Shown here piece by piece: positions 10,288 to 20,125 of a stretch of 38,567 bases of DNA. How positions within the stretch are numbered: position 1 is the first letter of the stretch; each line of letters opens with the position of its first letter. A program made the position numbers and the translations under genes. The notes under the pieces are model-generated. The model worked only from the letters and a program-made list of their open reading frames with translations. It had not been told where the DNA came from and made no database searches. This DNA is from Actinomycetes bacterium. Lineage in GTDB: Bacteria; Actinomycetota; Thermoleophilia; Miltoncostaeales; Miltoncostaeaceae. The DNA lies in assembly GCA_024639225.1 (NCBI GenBank), contig JAHEIS010000007.1, forward strand, positions 1 through 38,567. Reading direction: 5' to 3'.

Positions 10288-10656
10288 ATGATCCAGGTCG
10301 AATCACGGCTCCGAGTAGCCGACAACACGGGCGCGAGAGAGATCTTGTGCATCCGCATCATGGGCGGCTCGCGCCGCCGCTACGCCCGCGTGGGCGACGT
10401 CATCGTGGGCTCCGTCAAGCAGGCGACGCCGACCGGCTCCGTCAAGAAGGGCGAGGTCGTCCGCGCGGTCGTCGTGCGTACGCGCAAGCCCCATGGCCGG
10501 GACGACGGCACGTCGATCGCCTTCGACGAGAACGCCGCGGTCATCATCGACACCGGTCAGAACCCCCGCGGGACCCGCATCTTCGGGCCGGTGGCCCGTG
10601 AGTTGCGCGACCGCGGTTTCATGCGCATCATCTCCCTCGCACCGGAAGTCCTCTGA
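10288..10656 (+). CDS. rplN: 50S ribosomal protein L14
   Basis: [65 protein letters not shown]. Confidence 0.99.
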   Translation: MIQVESRLRVADNTGAREILCIRIMGGSRRRYARVGDVIVGSVKQATPTGSVKKGEVVRAVVVRTRKPHGRDDGTSIAFDENAAVIIDTGQNPRGTRIFGPVARELRDRGFMRIISLAPEVL

Positions 10657-10976
10657 TGAAGACACGTATCCGCAGAGACGACGAGGTCATCGTGATCTCC
10701 GGCAAGGACAAGGGAAAGACCGGCATCGTGCTGGATGTCCTGCCCAAGGAAAACCGGGTGATCGTCGAGGGCGTCAACATCATCAAGAAGCATGTGCGCC
10801 CGCGGCCGCCCGACGAGCCCGGCGGCGTCGTGGAGCGTTCAGCACCGATGAACCTGTCCAACGTCGCGCTGATCGATCCCGACGATGGCAGGGCCACCCG
10901 CGTGCGGGTGGTTGAGAAAGACGGCAAGAAGGTCCGCGTCTCTGCGCGCGGCGGACATGTGATCGGCGACGCGTGA
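10656..10976 (+). CDS. rplX: 50S ribosomal protein L24
   Basis: [49 protein letters not shown] (KOW motif). Confidence 0.97.
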   Translation: MKTRIRRDDEVIVISGKDKGKTGIVLDVLPKENRVIVEGVNIIKKHVRPRPPDEPGGVVERSAPMNLSNVALIDPDDGRATRVRVVEKDGKKVRVSARGGHVIGDA

Positions 10977-11824
10977 GCACTTCCGACGAGACAAACAGCC
11001 AGACGACCCCGAGCGGCGACGAGCCGACGACGGCGCCCCTCGATGCCGGTACGCCCGACGTCGAGGACGTCATGCCGGAGCCCGAGGTTCCGGCGGACGA
11101 GCCGGCCGCCGAGGTGACCCCTGATGAGCCCGAGCCGCCCGCCGACATGACTCCGGAGCAAGCCGCAGTCACCGAGGCGGACTCCGCCCCGGCGCGTTCA
11201 TCCAAGCCCGCGGCGCCGCCGCGCCTGCGCGACCTCTACCAGGACGAGGTCCGACCGAAGCTCCAGGACCAGTTCTCCTACTCGTCACCCATGGAGCACC
11301 CGGGGATCACCAAGATCACCGTGAGCATGGGCCTGGGTGAGGCCAAGGAGAACAAGAAGGTCATGGAAGAAGCGGTTGCCCAGCTCGCGCAGATCGCCGG
11401 TCAGCAGCCGGCGATCACTCGAGCGCGCAAGTCGATCGCGCAATTCAAGCTGCGTGAGGGCATGCCCATCGGCGCCGTCGTGACACTTCGGGGCGCGCGC
11501 ATGTGGGAGTTCTTCGACCGACTCACCGCGATCGCACTCCCCCGGATCCGGGACTTTCGCGGGATCAACCCCGACAGCTTCGACGGCCGTGGCAACTACA
11601 ACCTCGGCCTGCGCGAGCAGACGATCTTCCCGGAGATCGACTACGACAACATCGACGCGGTGCGTGGCCTCAACGTCACCATCACCACGACTGCCCGCAC
11701 CGACGAGGAGGGCAAGGCCCTGCTCACGGAGCTCGGAATGCCGTTCCGGGAGCAGGGCTACACCGCCGAGGAACGTGCGGCCCGTCGTCGCAAGAAGAAC
11801 CGCCGAGCCGGCGCCGGCCGGTAG
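10973..11824 (+). CDS. rplE: 50S ribosomal protein L5 with ~80-aa acidic N-terminal extension
   Basis: L5 core from [41 protein letters not shown]...; GTGA overlap with rplX stop supports the upstream GTG start. Confidence 0.93.
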   Translation: MSTSDETNSQTTPSGDEPTTAPLDAGTPDVEDVMPEPEVPADEPAAEVTPDEPEPPADMTPEQAAVTEADSAPARSSKPAAPPRLRDLYQDEVRPKLQDQFSYSSPMEHPGITKITVSMGLGEAKENKKVMEEAVAQLAQIAGQQPAITRARKSIAQFKLREGMPIGAVVTLRGARMWEFFDRLTAIALPRIRDFRGINPDSFDGRGNYNLGLREQTIFPEIDYDNIDAVRGLNVTITTTARTDEEGKALLTELGMPFREQGYTAEERAARRRKKNRRAGAGR

Positions 11825-11842
11825 ACCAGGAGTAGCGCCAAC

Positions 11843-12028
11843 GTGGCCAAGAAATCACTTCGCATCAAGCAGGCCCGCACGCCGAAATACCGGACGCGCG
11901 GATACACCCGTTGCCGGGAGTGCGGCCGCTCGCGCGCCGTCTTCCGCCGCTTCGGCCTGTGCCGCATCTGTCTGCGCAACGCCGCCCACGCCGGGTACAT
12001 CCCCGGCATGACCAAGAGCAGCTGGTAG
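11843..12028 (+). CDS. rpsN: 30S ribosomal protein S14, zinc-binding type
   Basis: [61 protein letters not shown] with CxxC...CxxC; GTG start. Confidence 0.97.
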   Translation: MAKKSLRIKQARTPKYRTRGYTRCRECGRSRAVFRRFGLCRICLRNAAHAGYIPGMTKSSW

Positions 12029-12032
12029 TTCG

Positions 12033-12428
12033 ATGCTGACCGATCCGATCGCCGACATGCTGACCCGTATCCGCAACGCCAACGCCGCACTGCACGACTC
12101 ATGCGAGATGCCCGCGAGCCGCCTGAAGACCCGTCTGGCCACCCTGCTCGAGGATGAGGGCTACATCTCCGGTCACACCGTGAGCGACGGCGACGCCGGC
12201 AAGGTGCTGCGGGTCGAGTTGAAGTACGATGACGACCGTCGTCGCGTGATCACCGGGCTCTCCCGGGTCTCCCGGCCGGGCCGGCGGGTGTACGCCGACA
12301 AGGACTCCATCCCGCGCACGCTCGGGGGCATGGGCGTCACCGTCGTCTCAACATCCCAGGGGCTCGTTTCCGGTCACGAGGCACGCCGCCGGGGTATCGG
12401 CGGCGAAGTTCTGTGCAAGGTCTGGTGA
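12033..12428 (+). CDS. rpsH: 30S ribosomal protein S8
   Basis: MLTDPIADMLTRIRNANAALHDSCEMPASRLKTRLATLLEDEGYI...ARRRGIGGEVLCKVW. Confidence 0.98.
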   Translation: MLTDPIADMLTRIRNANAALHDSCEMPASRLKTRLATLLEDEGYISGHTVSDGDAGKVLRVELKYDDDRRRVITGLSRVSRPGRRVYADKDSIPRTLGGMGVTVVSTSQGLVSGHEARRRGIGGEVLCKVW

Positions 12429-12429
12429 C

Positions 12430-12963
12430 ATGAGCCGAGTAGGAAGCGCACCCATCGAAATCCCGAGTGGCGTCGACGTCGCGGTCTCCGGTCAGGACGT
12501 CGCGGTGAAGGGCCCCAAGGGTGAGCTGTCGCACCGCGTCGCGGATCCGATCACGGTCTCCCAGGACGACGGCGTGATCACGCTCTCCCGAGCCACCGAT
12601 CGCGGTCCCCACCGGGCGCTGCATGGCTTGAGCCGCGCGCTGATCGCGAACATGATCACCGGGGTGTCCGAAGGTTTCGAGCGTCACCTCGAGCTGCAGG
12701 GCGTCGGCTACCGCGCCGCAGCCAAGGGGTCAGGCATCTCGCTGAGCGTCGGCTACTCGCACCCGGTCGACATCGACGCGCCGGAGGGGATCACCCTCGA
12801 GGTGCCCGAGCAGACCGAGATCATCGTCCGCGGTATCGACAAACAGGTCGTGGGCCAGATCGCCGCAAAGATCCGCCAAGTTCGTCCGCCTGAGCCCTAC
12901 AAGGGCAAGGGCATCCGCTACCGCGACGAAGAGGTTCAGAGAAAGGTGGGTAAGAGGGCCTGA
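12430..12963 (+). CDS. rplF: 50S ribosomal protein L6
   Basis: [37 protein letters not shown]...[29 protein letters not shown]. Confidence 0.98.
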   Translation: MSRVGSAPIEIPSGVDVAVSGQDVAVKGPKGELSHRVADPITVSQDDGVITLSRATDRGPHRALHGLSRALIANMITGVSEGFERHLELQGVGYRAAAKGSGISLSVGYSHPVDIDAPEGITLEVPEQTEIIVRGIDKQVVGQIAAKIRQVRPPEPYKGKGIRYRDEEVQRKVGKRA

Positions 12964-13313
12964 TGCCACGCGACGCAAAAGCCGCTCGTCAGCGCCGTCG
13001 CCGCCGCGTACGCGGAAAGATCTCGGGTACCGCCGAGCGTCCGCGCCTGTCCGTCGCGCGCTCCAACAGCCGCATCTACGCCCAGGTCATCGACGACGAG
13101 AAGGGCCACACGCTCGCCGCTGCGGGCTCGACCGAAGCCGATCTCAAGGGCCTGGCCAAGGGGGCTGCGGCCGCCGAGGTCGGCCGGCTCCTCGCCGAGC
13201 GGGCGAAGTCCGCGGGGATCGAGTCCATCGTCTTCGATCGCAACGGCTACAAGTACCACGGGCGCGTCAAGACGCTCGCCGACGCAGCTCGCGAGGGCGG
13301 GCTCAACTTCTGA
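12963..13313 (+). CDS. rplR: 50S ribosomal protein L18
   Basis: [48 protein letters not shown]...[26 protein letters not shown]. Confidence 0.98.
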   Translation: MPRDAKAARQRRRRRVRGKISGTAERPRLSVARSNSRIYAQVIDDEKGHTLAAAGSTEADLKGLAKGAAAAEVGRLLAERAKSAGIESIVFDRNGYKYHGRVKTLADAAREGGLNF

Positions 13314-13324
13314 GGAGATAACCG

Positions 13325-13921
13325 GTGGCTGAGCGCAGGCGCGGCGGTCGTAGTGACCGCGACAACGAGATCAAGGAACGCGTGGTGGAGATCAACCGCG
13401 TGGCGAAGGTCGTCAAGGGCGGTCGCCGCTTCTCTTTCACGGCCCTGGTCGTCGTGGGTGACGAGGTCGATCGCGTCGGCGTCGGCTACGGCAAGGCCAA
13501 CGAGGTCCCGGTCGCCATCCAGAAGGCGATGGAGGATGGCCGCAAGAACATGTTCCGGGTCCCCAAGTACAAGACGACGATCACCCACGAGGTGCTCGGC
13601 CGCCACGGGGCCGGACGCGTCATGCTCAAGCCGGCCAGCGAAGGTACCGGTGTCATCGCCGGCGGCGGCGTGCGCGCCGTGCTGGAGTTGGCGGGCATCC
13701 GGGACATCCTCTCGAAGTCCCTCGGCAGCGCGAACCCGATCAATATCGTCGGCGCCACCGTCCAGGGGCTCAAGTCGCTCCGCACGCCGGAGGAGGTCGC
13801 GACCATGCGCGGCAAGACCGTCGCCGAGGTCCTCGGGATCTTCCCCGACGCTCCGGACGCCGACGCTCCAGAGGACGAGCCGGCCGCTGAAGCGGCCGTC
13901 ACGGCGGGCGAGACCGCATGA
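13325..13921 (+). CDS. rpsE: 30S ribosomal protein S5 with Asp/Pro/Ala-rich C-terminal tail
   Basis: [63 protein letters not shown] start. Confidence 0.98.
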   Translation: MAERRRGGRSDRDNEIKERVVEINRVAKVVKGGRRFSFTALVVVGDEVDRVGVGYGKANEVPVAIQKAMEDGRKNMFRVPKYKTTITHEVLGRHGAGRVMLKPASEGTGVIAGGGVRAVLELAGIRDILSKSLGSANPINIVGATVQGLKSLRTPEEVATMRGKTVAEVLGIFPDAPDADAPEDEPAAEAAVTAGETA

Positions 13922-14106
13922 GCCGCCTGCTGATCACCCAGACCCGGTCCGCCATCGGCTCGACCGAGAGTCATCGGGGGACCCTCCGGGCCCTCGGCCT
14001 GGGCCGGATCGGCAAGGCCCGGACACACGAGGACTCCCCGAGCCTGCAGACCCAGATCCGTAAGGTCGCCAAGCTCGTAACCGTTGAGGACGCACGCGAT
14101 GGCTGA
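13918..14106 (+). CDS. rpmD: 50S ribosomal protein L30
   Basis: [54 protein letters not shown]. Confidence 0.96.
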   Translation: MSRLLITQTRSAIGSTESHRGTLRALGLGRIGKARTHEDSPSLQTQIRKVAKLVTVEDARDG

Positions 14107-14632
14107 GAACACCGAGGCACCTGACACCGTCGACCCCGAGGACGTCCGGCTCGAGAAGCTGGCGCCGCCCCCCGGGGCGAAGAAGGCCCGCCGCCGCATC
14201 GGCCGCGGCATTGGTTCCGGCCACGGTAAGACGTCGGGTCGCGGCACGAAGGGCCTCGGCGCCCGCTCCGGCGGCAGCGTCCGCCCGGGATTCGCCGGCG
14301 GTCAGATGCCCAAGTACATGCAGCAGCCGAAGCTGCGTGGCAACAACCGCAAGATGTCGATGCCGATGGGCCCGTTCCGGACCCACAGCATCGGGATCAA
14401 TGTCTCGGCGCTCAACATCTTCGACGCCGGGTCCGTGGTGGACATCGCCGCGCTCACCGAGCGGGGGCTCGTCAAGAACAACGCGAACCGCGGTTACCCG
14501 GTGAAGATCCTGGGCGATGGCGAGCTCGATCGCGCCCTCACGGTGCAGGCGGACGCCTTCTCCGCGTCGGCGCGCGCCAAGATCGAAGCTGCCGGCGGGA
14601 CCGCCGCGCTAGTCTCCGAAGAGACGTCCTGA
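14099..14632 (+). CDS. rplO: 50S ribosomal protein L15
   Basis: LEKLAPPPGAKKARRRIGRGIGSGHGKTSGRGTKGLGARSGGSVRPGFAGGQMPKYMQQPK; likely start ATG 14099 (MAENTEAPD...). Confidence 0.96.
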   Translation: MAENTEAPDTVDPEDVRLEKLAPPPGAKKARRRIGRGIGSGHGKTSGRGTKGLGARSGGSVRPGFAGGQMPKYMQQPKLRGNNRKMSMPMGPFRTHSIGINVSALNIFDAGSVVDIAALTERGLVKNNANRGYPVKILGDGELDRALTVQADAFSASARAKIEAAGGTAALVSEETS

Positions 14633-14667
14633 CGTGACCCGCGCCCTCAGGGCGCACTGAGGCACAC

Positions 14668-15933
14668 GTGCTCGAATCGATCCTCAACTCTCTACGTTCG
14701 CCGGAACTGCGGAACAAGCTGCTGTTCACGGCGTTCATCCTGATCATCTTCCGGTTCGGCTCGTTCGTGCCGGTCCCGGGGGTCGACCTCGAGGCGCTCG
14801 AGGCCTCGCTGGCAAACAACGGCAGCCAGGTCCTCCAGTTTCTGAACCTCTTCGCCGGCGGCGCTCTCACGCGCTTCGCCGTCTTCGCGCTGGGCATCAT
14901 GCCCTACATCACCGCAAGCATCATCCTGCAACTGATGACTGTGGTGATCCCTTCGCTGGAGAAGCTCCAGAAAGAGGGCGAGAGCGGAACCCAGAAAATC
15001 ACCCAGTACACGCGCTACCTCACGGTCGGTCTCGCGTTCTTCCAGTCGATCGCCTACGTCATGTACTTCCGCAGTCAGGACGCGCTGCCGGGCCTCGACG
15101 TCCAGAGCTTCTACCTCATCGTCCTCTCGCTCACCGCGGGCACCACGATGGTCATGTGGCTCGGCGAGCTCATCACCCAGCGCGGCGTCGGCAACGGCAT
15201 CTCACTGCTGATCTTCGCCAGCATCGTCGCGAGCGTCCCCTCGGCCATCAGCGGTTGGCTCGCGCTTGCGCCGGTGACCCAGGCGGTCATCCTCCTGCTG
15301 GTGCTCGCCGTCGTCGTGGGTGTCGTCTTCGTCAACGAAGGGCAGCGCCGCATCCCGATCCAGTACGCCAAACGCGTGGTTGGGCGCCGCATGACCTCGG
15401 GCGGGACGACCTACATGCCCCTGCGCGTGAACATGGCCGGTGTCATCCCAGTCATCTTTGCCGCGTCCGTCGTGATCATCCCGCCGACCCTCGCGGAGCT
15501 GGGTGGAGCCGCCAGCGGCACGTTCACGACGATCGCCGAGTACCTGTCGCCGGGCTCCTGGTACTACATCATCTTCGAGGCCCTGCTGATCATCATGTTC
15601 ACCTACTTCTACACCGCGGTGCAGTTCAATCCGGTGGACCAGGCGGACAATCTCAAGAAGCACGGCGGCTTCATTCCGGGCGTGCGTCCCGGGCGCCCGA
15701 CCGCCGTCTACCTCGACCGTGTCGTGACCCGTCTGACCCTGCCGGGCGCGATCTACCTCGCGATCGTCGCGGAGATCCCGAATCTTGCCTTCCAGTGGCT
15801 GCCGTCGGCGAACACGGTGTTCGGCGTCATCGGCGGTACGTCGATCCTGATCATCGTGGGCGTCGCGCTCGACACGATTCGCCAGATGGAGGCGCAGATC
15901 ATGATGCGCCAGTACGAAGGGTTCCTGAAATAG
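14668..15933 (+). CDS. secY: Preprotein translocase subunit SecY
   Basis: SLRSPELRNKLLFTAFILIIFRFGSFVPVPGVD...FNPVDQADNLKKHGGFIPGVRPGRPTAVYLDRVVTRLTLPGA...IMMRQYEGFLK; SD before GTG. Confidence 0.98.
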   Translation: MLESILNSLRSPELRNKLLFTAFILIIFRFGSFVPVPGVDLEALEASLANNGSQVLQFLNLFAGGALTRFAVFALGIMPYITASIILQLMTVVIPSLEKLQKEGESGTQKITQYTRYLTVGLAFFQSIAYVMYFRSQDALPGLDVQSFYLIVLSLTAGTTMVMWLGELITQRGVGNGISLLIFASIVASVPSAISGWLALAPVTQAVILLLVLAVVVGVVFVNEGQRRIPIQYAKRVVGRRMTSGGTTYMPLRVNMAGVIPVIFAASVVIIPPTLAELGGAASGTFTTIAEYLSPGSWYYIIFEALLIIMFTYFYTAVQFNPVDQADNLKKHGGFIPGVRPGRPTAVYLDRVVTRLTLPGAIYLAIVAEIPNLAFQWLPSANTVFGVIGGTSILIIVGVALDTIRQMEAQIMMRQYEGFLK

Positions 15934-16583
15934 CCCGTCTCGTCTTCCTCGGCCCTCCCGGCGCCGGCAAGGGAACCCAGGCCGAGCACCTCAAGAGCGC
16001 GCACGGCCTGGAGCACCTGTCGACCGGCGATCTGCTCCGCTCCGCGGTGAGCGCCGGCACCGATCTCGGCAACGAGGCCAAGCGCTACATGGACGCCGGA
16101 GACCTCGTGCCCGACGAGGTCGTCGTCGGGATGATCCGCGAGCGGCTCGAGGCCGGCGCGGCATCCGCCTTCCTGCTCGACGGTTTCCCCCGGACGGACG
16201 TCCAGGCGCAGGCCCTCGACGCCATGCTCGCCGACCTCGATATCGGCCTGGATGCTGTGCTCCTGCTCGCCGTCCCGCGGGGCGACCTCATGGATCGCCT
16301 CACCGGGCGCTGGCTGTGTCGCGACTGCGGCCGCTCCTTCCACGAGACCTTCGCGCCCTATGCCGGCGCCGACGCCGATCCCTGCCCGGACACCGGCGGC
16401 GCGTGCGATCTCTACCAGCGCGATGACGACAAGGCGGAGGCGATCGCCAACCGTCTGGACACCTACGACGCCCAGACGGCCCCCCTCATCGACTACTACC
16501 GAGCCGCCGGCCTCCTGCGTGAGATCGACGGTGGCCGGGCTCCGGATGAGGTCCGTGAGCAGATCTCGGCGGCGCTCGCGTAA
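15930..16583 (+). CDS. adk: Adenylate kinase, apparent ATA start
   Basis: IARLVFLGPPGAGKGTQAEHLKSAHGLEHLSTGDLLRSAVSAGTDLG...LLDGFPRT, lid with Cys (CRDCGRSF); no ATG/GTG/TTG in frame near the N-terminus; ATA 15930 overlaps the secY TAG with SD GAAGGG 8 nt upstream. Confidence 0.93.
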   Translation: MARLVFLGPPGAGKGTQAEHLKSAHGLEHLSTGDLLRSAVSAGTDLGNEAKRYMDAGDLVPDEVVVGMIRERLEAGAASAFLLDGFPRTDVQAQALDAMLADLDIGLDAVLLLAVPRGDLMDRLTGRWLCRDCGRSFHETFAPYAGADADPCPDTGGACDLYQRDDDKAEAIANRLDTYDAQTAPLIDYYRAAGLLREIDGGRAPDEVREQISAALA

Positions 16584-17397
16584 GGCCGGTCCGGCCGGCG
16601 CCCTGCGGCGCGCGCCGGGCATCGTCCTGAAATCGCCCCAGGAGATCGACGCCATGGCGGCGGCGGGTGATCTGCTGTCGCGCGTCCACGATCGTTTGGC
16701 CGCGGAGGCCGTGGCCGGCGTGACGACTATGGCGCTCGATCGGATCGCGGAGGAGTTGATCCGCGCCGAGGGCGCGGTGCCCGCCTTCAAGGGCTACCCG
16801 GGTCCCCCTGGATCGATCGACTTTCCCGGCACGATCACGAGTTCTCTCAACGAGCAGGTCGTCCACGCCATTCCGGGCCCGCAGCGCCTGGACGAGGGTG
16901 ATGTGATCTCGCTCGACTGCGGCCTGCACCTCGACGGCTGGGTCGCCGACAGCGCCCGCACGATCGCGATCGGCGAGGTCGACGACGAGAAGCGCCGCCT
17001 GATCGACGCCACCCACGAATCCCTGCTGGCCGGCATCGCCGCCGCGCGGCCGGGTAACTGCGTGGGCGACATCGGCAATGCCGTCCAGACTGTCGTCGAG
17101 GACGCCGGATTCTCCGTAGTGCGGTCCCTCGTCGGCCACGGCGTCGGCCGCGACATGCACGAGCCCCCGCAGGTCCCGAACTTCGGCGCTCCCGGCACCG
17201 GCCCCGGTCTCGAGCCGGGCACGGTGATCGCCATCGAGCCGATGGTCAACGCCGGCGGGGCGGACGTGGTGATGGCCCCGGACGGCTGGACCGTCTCCGC
17301 GGCCGACGGCCGGCCCTCGGCCCATTTCGAGCACACGGTCGCGGTCACGGCCGACGGCCCCCGGGTTCTCACCGGATCGCATCGGGATCCGGCCTGA
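16546..17397 (+). CDS. map: Methionine aminopeptidase, type I (start uncertain)
   Basis: IVLKSPQEIDAMAAAGDLLSRVHDRLAAEAVAGVTTMALDRIAEELIRAEGAVPAFKGYPG...SLVGHGVGRDMHEPPQVPNFG...GTVIAIEPMVNAGG; nearest in-frame canonical starts ATG 16546 / GTG 16555 overlap the adk 3' end. Confidence 0.93.
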   Translation: MRSVSRSRRRSRKAGPAGALRRAPGIVLKSPQEIDAMAAAGDLLSRVHDRLAAEAVAGVTTMALDRIAEELIRAEGAVPAFKGYPGPPGSIDFPGTITSSLNEQVVHAIPGPQRLDEGDVISLDCGLHLDGWVADSARTIAIGEVDDEKRRLIDATHESLLAGIAAARPGNCVGDIGNAVQTVVEDAGFSVVRSLVGHGVGRDMHEPPQVPNFGAPGTGPGLEPGTVIAIEPMVNAGGADVVMAPDGWTVSAADGRPSAHFEHTVAVTADGPRVLTGSHRDPA

Positions 17398-17523
17398 CCG
17401 GCCCCTCGCGCAGAGTGAAGCCGTGGTAACCTTCCCGGTCGCCGGTCGGGTTCCGGACCCTTGTCTGCTGCCGCAGGCGCTGCGTCCCGGCCCACCCGAT
17501 CAGAAAGCAACGGGAGAAATCAC

Positions 17524-17637
17524 GTGAAGGTACGCGCCTCAGTCAAGCCCATCTGCGAGAAGTGCCGGGTCATCCGGCGTCGCGGCAAGGTGCTCGTGAT
17601 CTGCCCGAACGTCCGCCACAAGCAGGTACAGGGGTAA
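17524..17637 (+). CDS. rpmJ: 50S ribosomal protein L36 (37 aa; too short for the ORF track)
   Basis: [37 protein letters not shown] with zinc-ribbon Cys/His; GTG start with upstream GGGAGA. Confidence 0.96.
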   Translation: MKVRASVKPICEKCRVIRRRGKVLVICPNVRHKQVQG

Positions 17638-17647
17638 CGCACCGCAT

Positions 17648-18019
17648 ATGGCCCGAATTGCCGGAGTCAACATTCCGCGCGACAAGCGCGTCGAGATCGG
17701 CCTCACCTACATCTACGGAGTAGGCAGGGCGACCGCGAACAAGGTCCTCACCCAGGTCGAGATCGGTCCGGACACCTACGTCCGCGATCTCACCGAGACC
17801 GAGGTCAACCGACTCCGGGACGTGATCGAGAAGCAGCTGATGGTCGAGGGTGACCTTCGCCGCGAGCGCTCCAATGACGTCAAGCGCCTGATGGAGATCG
17901 GTTGTTACCGTGGCCTGCGTCACCGTCGGGGCATGCCGGTGCGCGGCCAGCGCACCAAGACCAACGCCCGCTCGCGCAAGGGCGGACGCAAGACCATCGC
18001 CCGGAAGAGGGCCGAATAG
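17648..18019 (+). CDS. rpsM: 30S ribosomal protein S13
   Basis: [34 protein letters not shown]...[22 protein letters not shown]. Confidence 0.98.
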   Translation: MARIAGVNIPRDKRVEIGLTYIYGVGRATANKVLTQVEIGPDTYVRDLTETEVNRLRDVIEKQLMVEGDLRRERSNDVKRLMEIGCYRGLRHRRGMPVRGQRTKTNARSRKGGRKTIARKRAE

Positions 18020-18417
18020 TGGCTCGTCAGAAGGCCACACGCGGCCGCACCCGGCGCAAGGCGCGCAAGAACATCAGTGTCGGCCACGCCCACGTGAAGA
18101 CGTCGTTCAACAACACGATCGTCACCCTCACCGACCGCCAGGGGAACGTGATCGCCTGGGAGACCGCCGGCTCGGCCGGCTTCAAGGGCTCCCGCAAGAG
18201 CACGCCGTTCGCCGCCCAGGTGACCGCCGATGCGGCCGCCAAGAAGGGCATGGAGCACGGCCTGCAGAAGGTCGACGCGTTCGTCAAGGGTCCCGGCTCA
18301 GGCCGTGAGACGGCGATCCGTTCACTCCAGGCCGCGGGCATCGAGGTCATGTCGGTCACCGACATCACCCCGGTTCCGCACAACGGCGTCCGTCAGCGCA
18401 AGCGCCGGAGGGTCTAG
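18019..18417 (+). CDS. rpsK: 30S ribosomal protein S11
   Basis: GTG start overlapping the rpsM stop; [59 protein letters not shown]...[18 protein letters not shown]. Confidence 0.97.
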   Translation: MARQKATRGRTRRKARKNISVGHAHVKTSFNNTIVTLTDRQGNVIAWETAGSAGFKGSRKSTPFAAQVTADAAAKKGMEHGLQKVDAFVKGPGSGRETAIRSLQAAGIEVMSVTDITPVPHNGVRQRKRRRV

Positions 18418-18421
18418 AGCA

Positions 18422-19024
18422 ATGGCCCGCTACACCGGACCCGCTGTCAAGCAGTCACGCCGCGAAGGCGTGGCGCTCACCGACAAGGCGCAGAAATACC
18501 TCGATCGCCGCGGCTACCCGCCGGGCGAGCACGGGCGCGGCCGCATCCGCCAGAGCGAGTATCTGCTCCAGCTGCGCGAGAAGCAGAAGACCCGTCGCTA
18601 CTACGGCGTGCTCGAGAAGCAGTTCCGCCGCTACTACAAGAAGGCGAGCCAGCAGCCCGGAATCACCGGCGAGAACCTGCTGCGCATTCTCGAGACGCGA
18701 CTCGACAACGTCGTCTTCCGCCTCGGCTTTGCCGGAACGCGCCGCCAGGCCCGTCAGTTCGTCGTGCACGGACACTTCCAGGTGAACGGCAAGCGGGTCA
18801 ACATCCCCAGCTATCAGGTCCGACCCGACGACATCATCATGATGAAGCCGGGCGCGCCGATCGCGGATCGGGTTCAGGAGGCGACCGAGATCGGCGCCAC
18901 CGTCGCCCCCTGGCTGCAGGCGGACCACGACGGTTTCAACGGCAAGGTTCTCCGGGTGCCCGATCGCGATGAGATCGACGCCCCGGTTGAGGAGCAGCTC
19001 ATCGTCGAGCTCTACTCGAAGTAA
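18422..19024 (+). CDS. rpsD: 30S ribosomal protein S4
   Basis: MARYTGPAVKQSRREGVALTDKAQKYLDRRGYPPGEHGRGRIRQSEYLLQLREKQKTRRYYGVLEKQFRRYY. Confidence 0.98.
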   Translation: MARYTGPAVKQSRREGVALTDKAQKYLDRRGYPPGEHGRGRIRQSEYLLQLREKQKTRRYYGVLEKQFRRYYKKASQQPGITGENLLRILETRLDNVVFRLGFAGTRRQARQFVVHGHFQVNGKRVNIPSYQVRPDDIIMMKPGAPIADRVQEATEIGATVAPWLQADHDGFNGKVLRVPDRDEIDAPVEEQLIVELYSK

Positions 19025-19149
19025 CAGGTAAAAACCCCGCTCCCCCGCGATGGCGGGCCCCGTGACGCGCGGTGGCCGGGCCGATGCAGGGAGCATGGCA
19101 ACGCGTCAGTGCCCACCAGGCGTGGGCGACGCTGGAGGAGGCTCCACCA

Positions 19150-20091
19150 GTGCTAGATATCCAGGCTCCGCGGATGACCTACGAGGAAGGGTCCGAGAAC
19201 TTCGGCCGCTTCGAGGTCGAACCGCTCGATCGCGGCTTCGGCCACACCTTCGGCAACAGCCTTCGTCGGGTGCTGCTCAGCAGCCTCGAGGGGGCGGCCG
19301 TCACGTCCGTCCGCGTGGAGGGCGTGCAGCACGAGTTCAGCTCCATCGAGGGCGTCAAGGAAGACGTCACCGACATCATCCTCAATCTCCGTGGTCTGGT
19401 CTGCCGCCTCCACGGTGAGGTCGGCGAGATCGAGGTCGAGCTCTCGGCCTCCGGCGCCGGCGCAGTCACCGCGGGCGACATCTCCGCCCCAGCCGACCTC
19501 GAGATCCTGAATCCCGAGCTCGAGATCGCCAACCTGCTCTCGAACGCCCGCCTCGACATGGTGCTCGCGATCACGCGCGGTCGCGGCTACGTCCGCGCCG
19601 AGCAGAACAAGGGCAGTTCCACGACGATCGGCGTGATCCCGGTCGACTCGATCTTCTCGCCGGTCACGCGCGTCCGGTACGAGGTCGGCTCCGCCCGCGT
19701 CGGCCAGCGCACCGACTTCGACAAGCTCGCGCTGGAGATCGAGACCGACGGTTCGATCAACCCGCGCGACGCGATGTCGCAGGCCGCCGGCCTGCTCATC
19801 GGCCGCCTGTCGATCTTTGCCGACCCCGACTCGATCATTCTCCCGGGTGAGGCCGAGGTCGAAGAGGAAGCGCCCTCCGGGGGGATGCACGACATCATGA
19901 TCGAGGAACTCGAGCTCGGTGTCCGGTCCTACAACTGCCTCAAGCGGGTGGGCGTCGAGACGATCGGCGATCTCATCTCCAAGAGCGAGGCGGAGCTGTC
20001 GGCCATCCCGAACTTCGGCAAGAAGAGCATTGAAGAGGTCAAGGAGCACCTCGCCTCGCACGGCCTGTCGCTGCGCGGCGGGGACGAGTAG
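19150..20091 (+). CDS. rpoA: DNA-directed RNA polymerase subunit alpha
   Basis: GTG start after GGAGGAGG; EPLDRGFGHTFGNSLRRVLLSSLEGAAVTSVRVEGVQHEFSSIEGVKEDVTDIILNLR; alpha-CTD EELELGVRSYNCLKRVGVETIGDLISKSEAELSAIPNFGKKSIEEVKEHL. Confidence 0.97.
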   Translation: MLDIQAPRMTYEEGSENFGRFEVEPLDRGFGHTFGNSLRRVLLSSLEGAAVTSVRVEGVQHEFSSIEGVKEDVTDIILNLRGLVCRLHGEVGEIEVELSASGAGAVTAGDISAPADLEILNPELEIANLLSNARLDMVLAITRGRGYVRAEQNKGSSTTIGVIPVDSIFSPVTRVRYEVGSARVGQRTDFDKLALEIETDGSINPRDAMSQAAGLLIGRLSIFADPDSIILPGEAEVEEEAPSGGMHDIMIEELELGVRSYNCLKRVGVETIGDLISKSEAELSAIPNFGKKSIEEVKEHLASHGLSLRGGDE

Positions 20092-20125
20092 CATCCCTGA
20101 TCGCAACTGAGGAGTAAGGAAACGC

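Noticed and set aside
14633-14667. GCGCCCTCAGGGCGC dyad between rplO and secY as a terminator
   Set aside because: Arms leave no loop of realistic size and there is no T tract; also inside a tightly coupled operon
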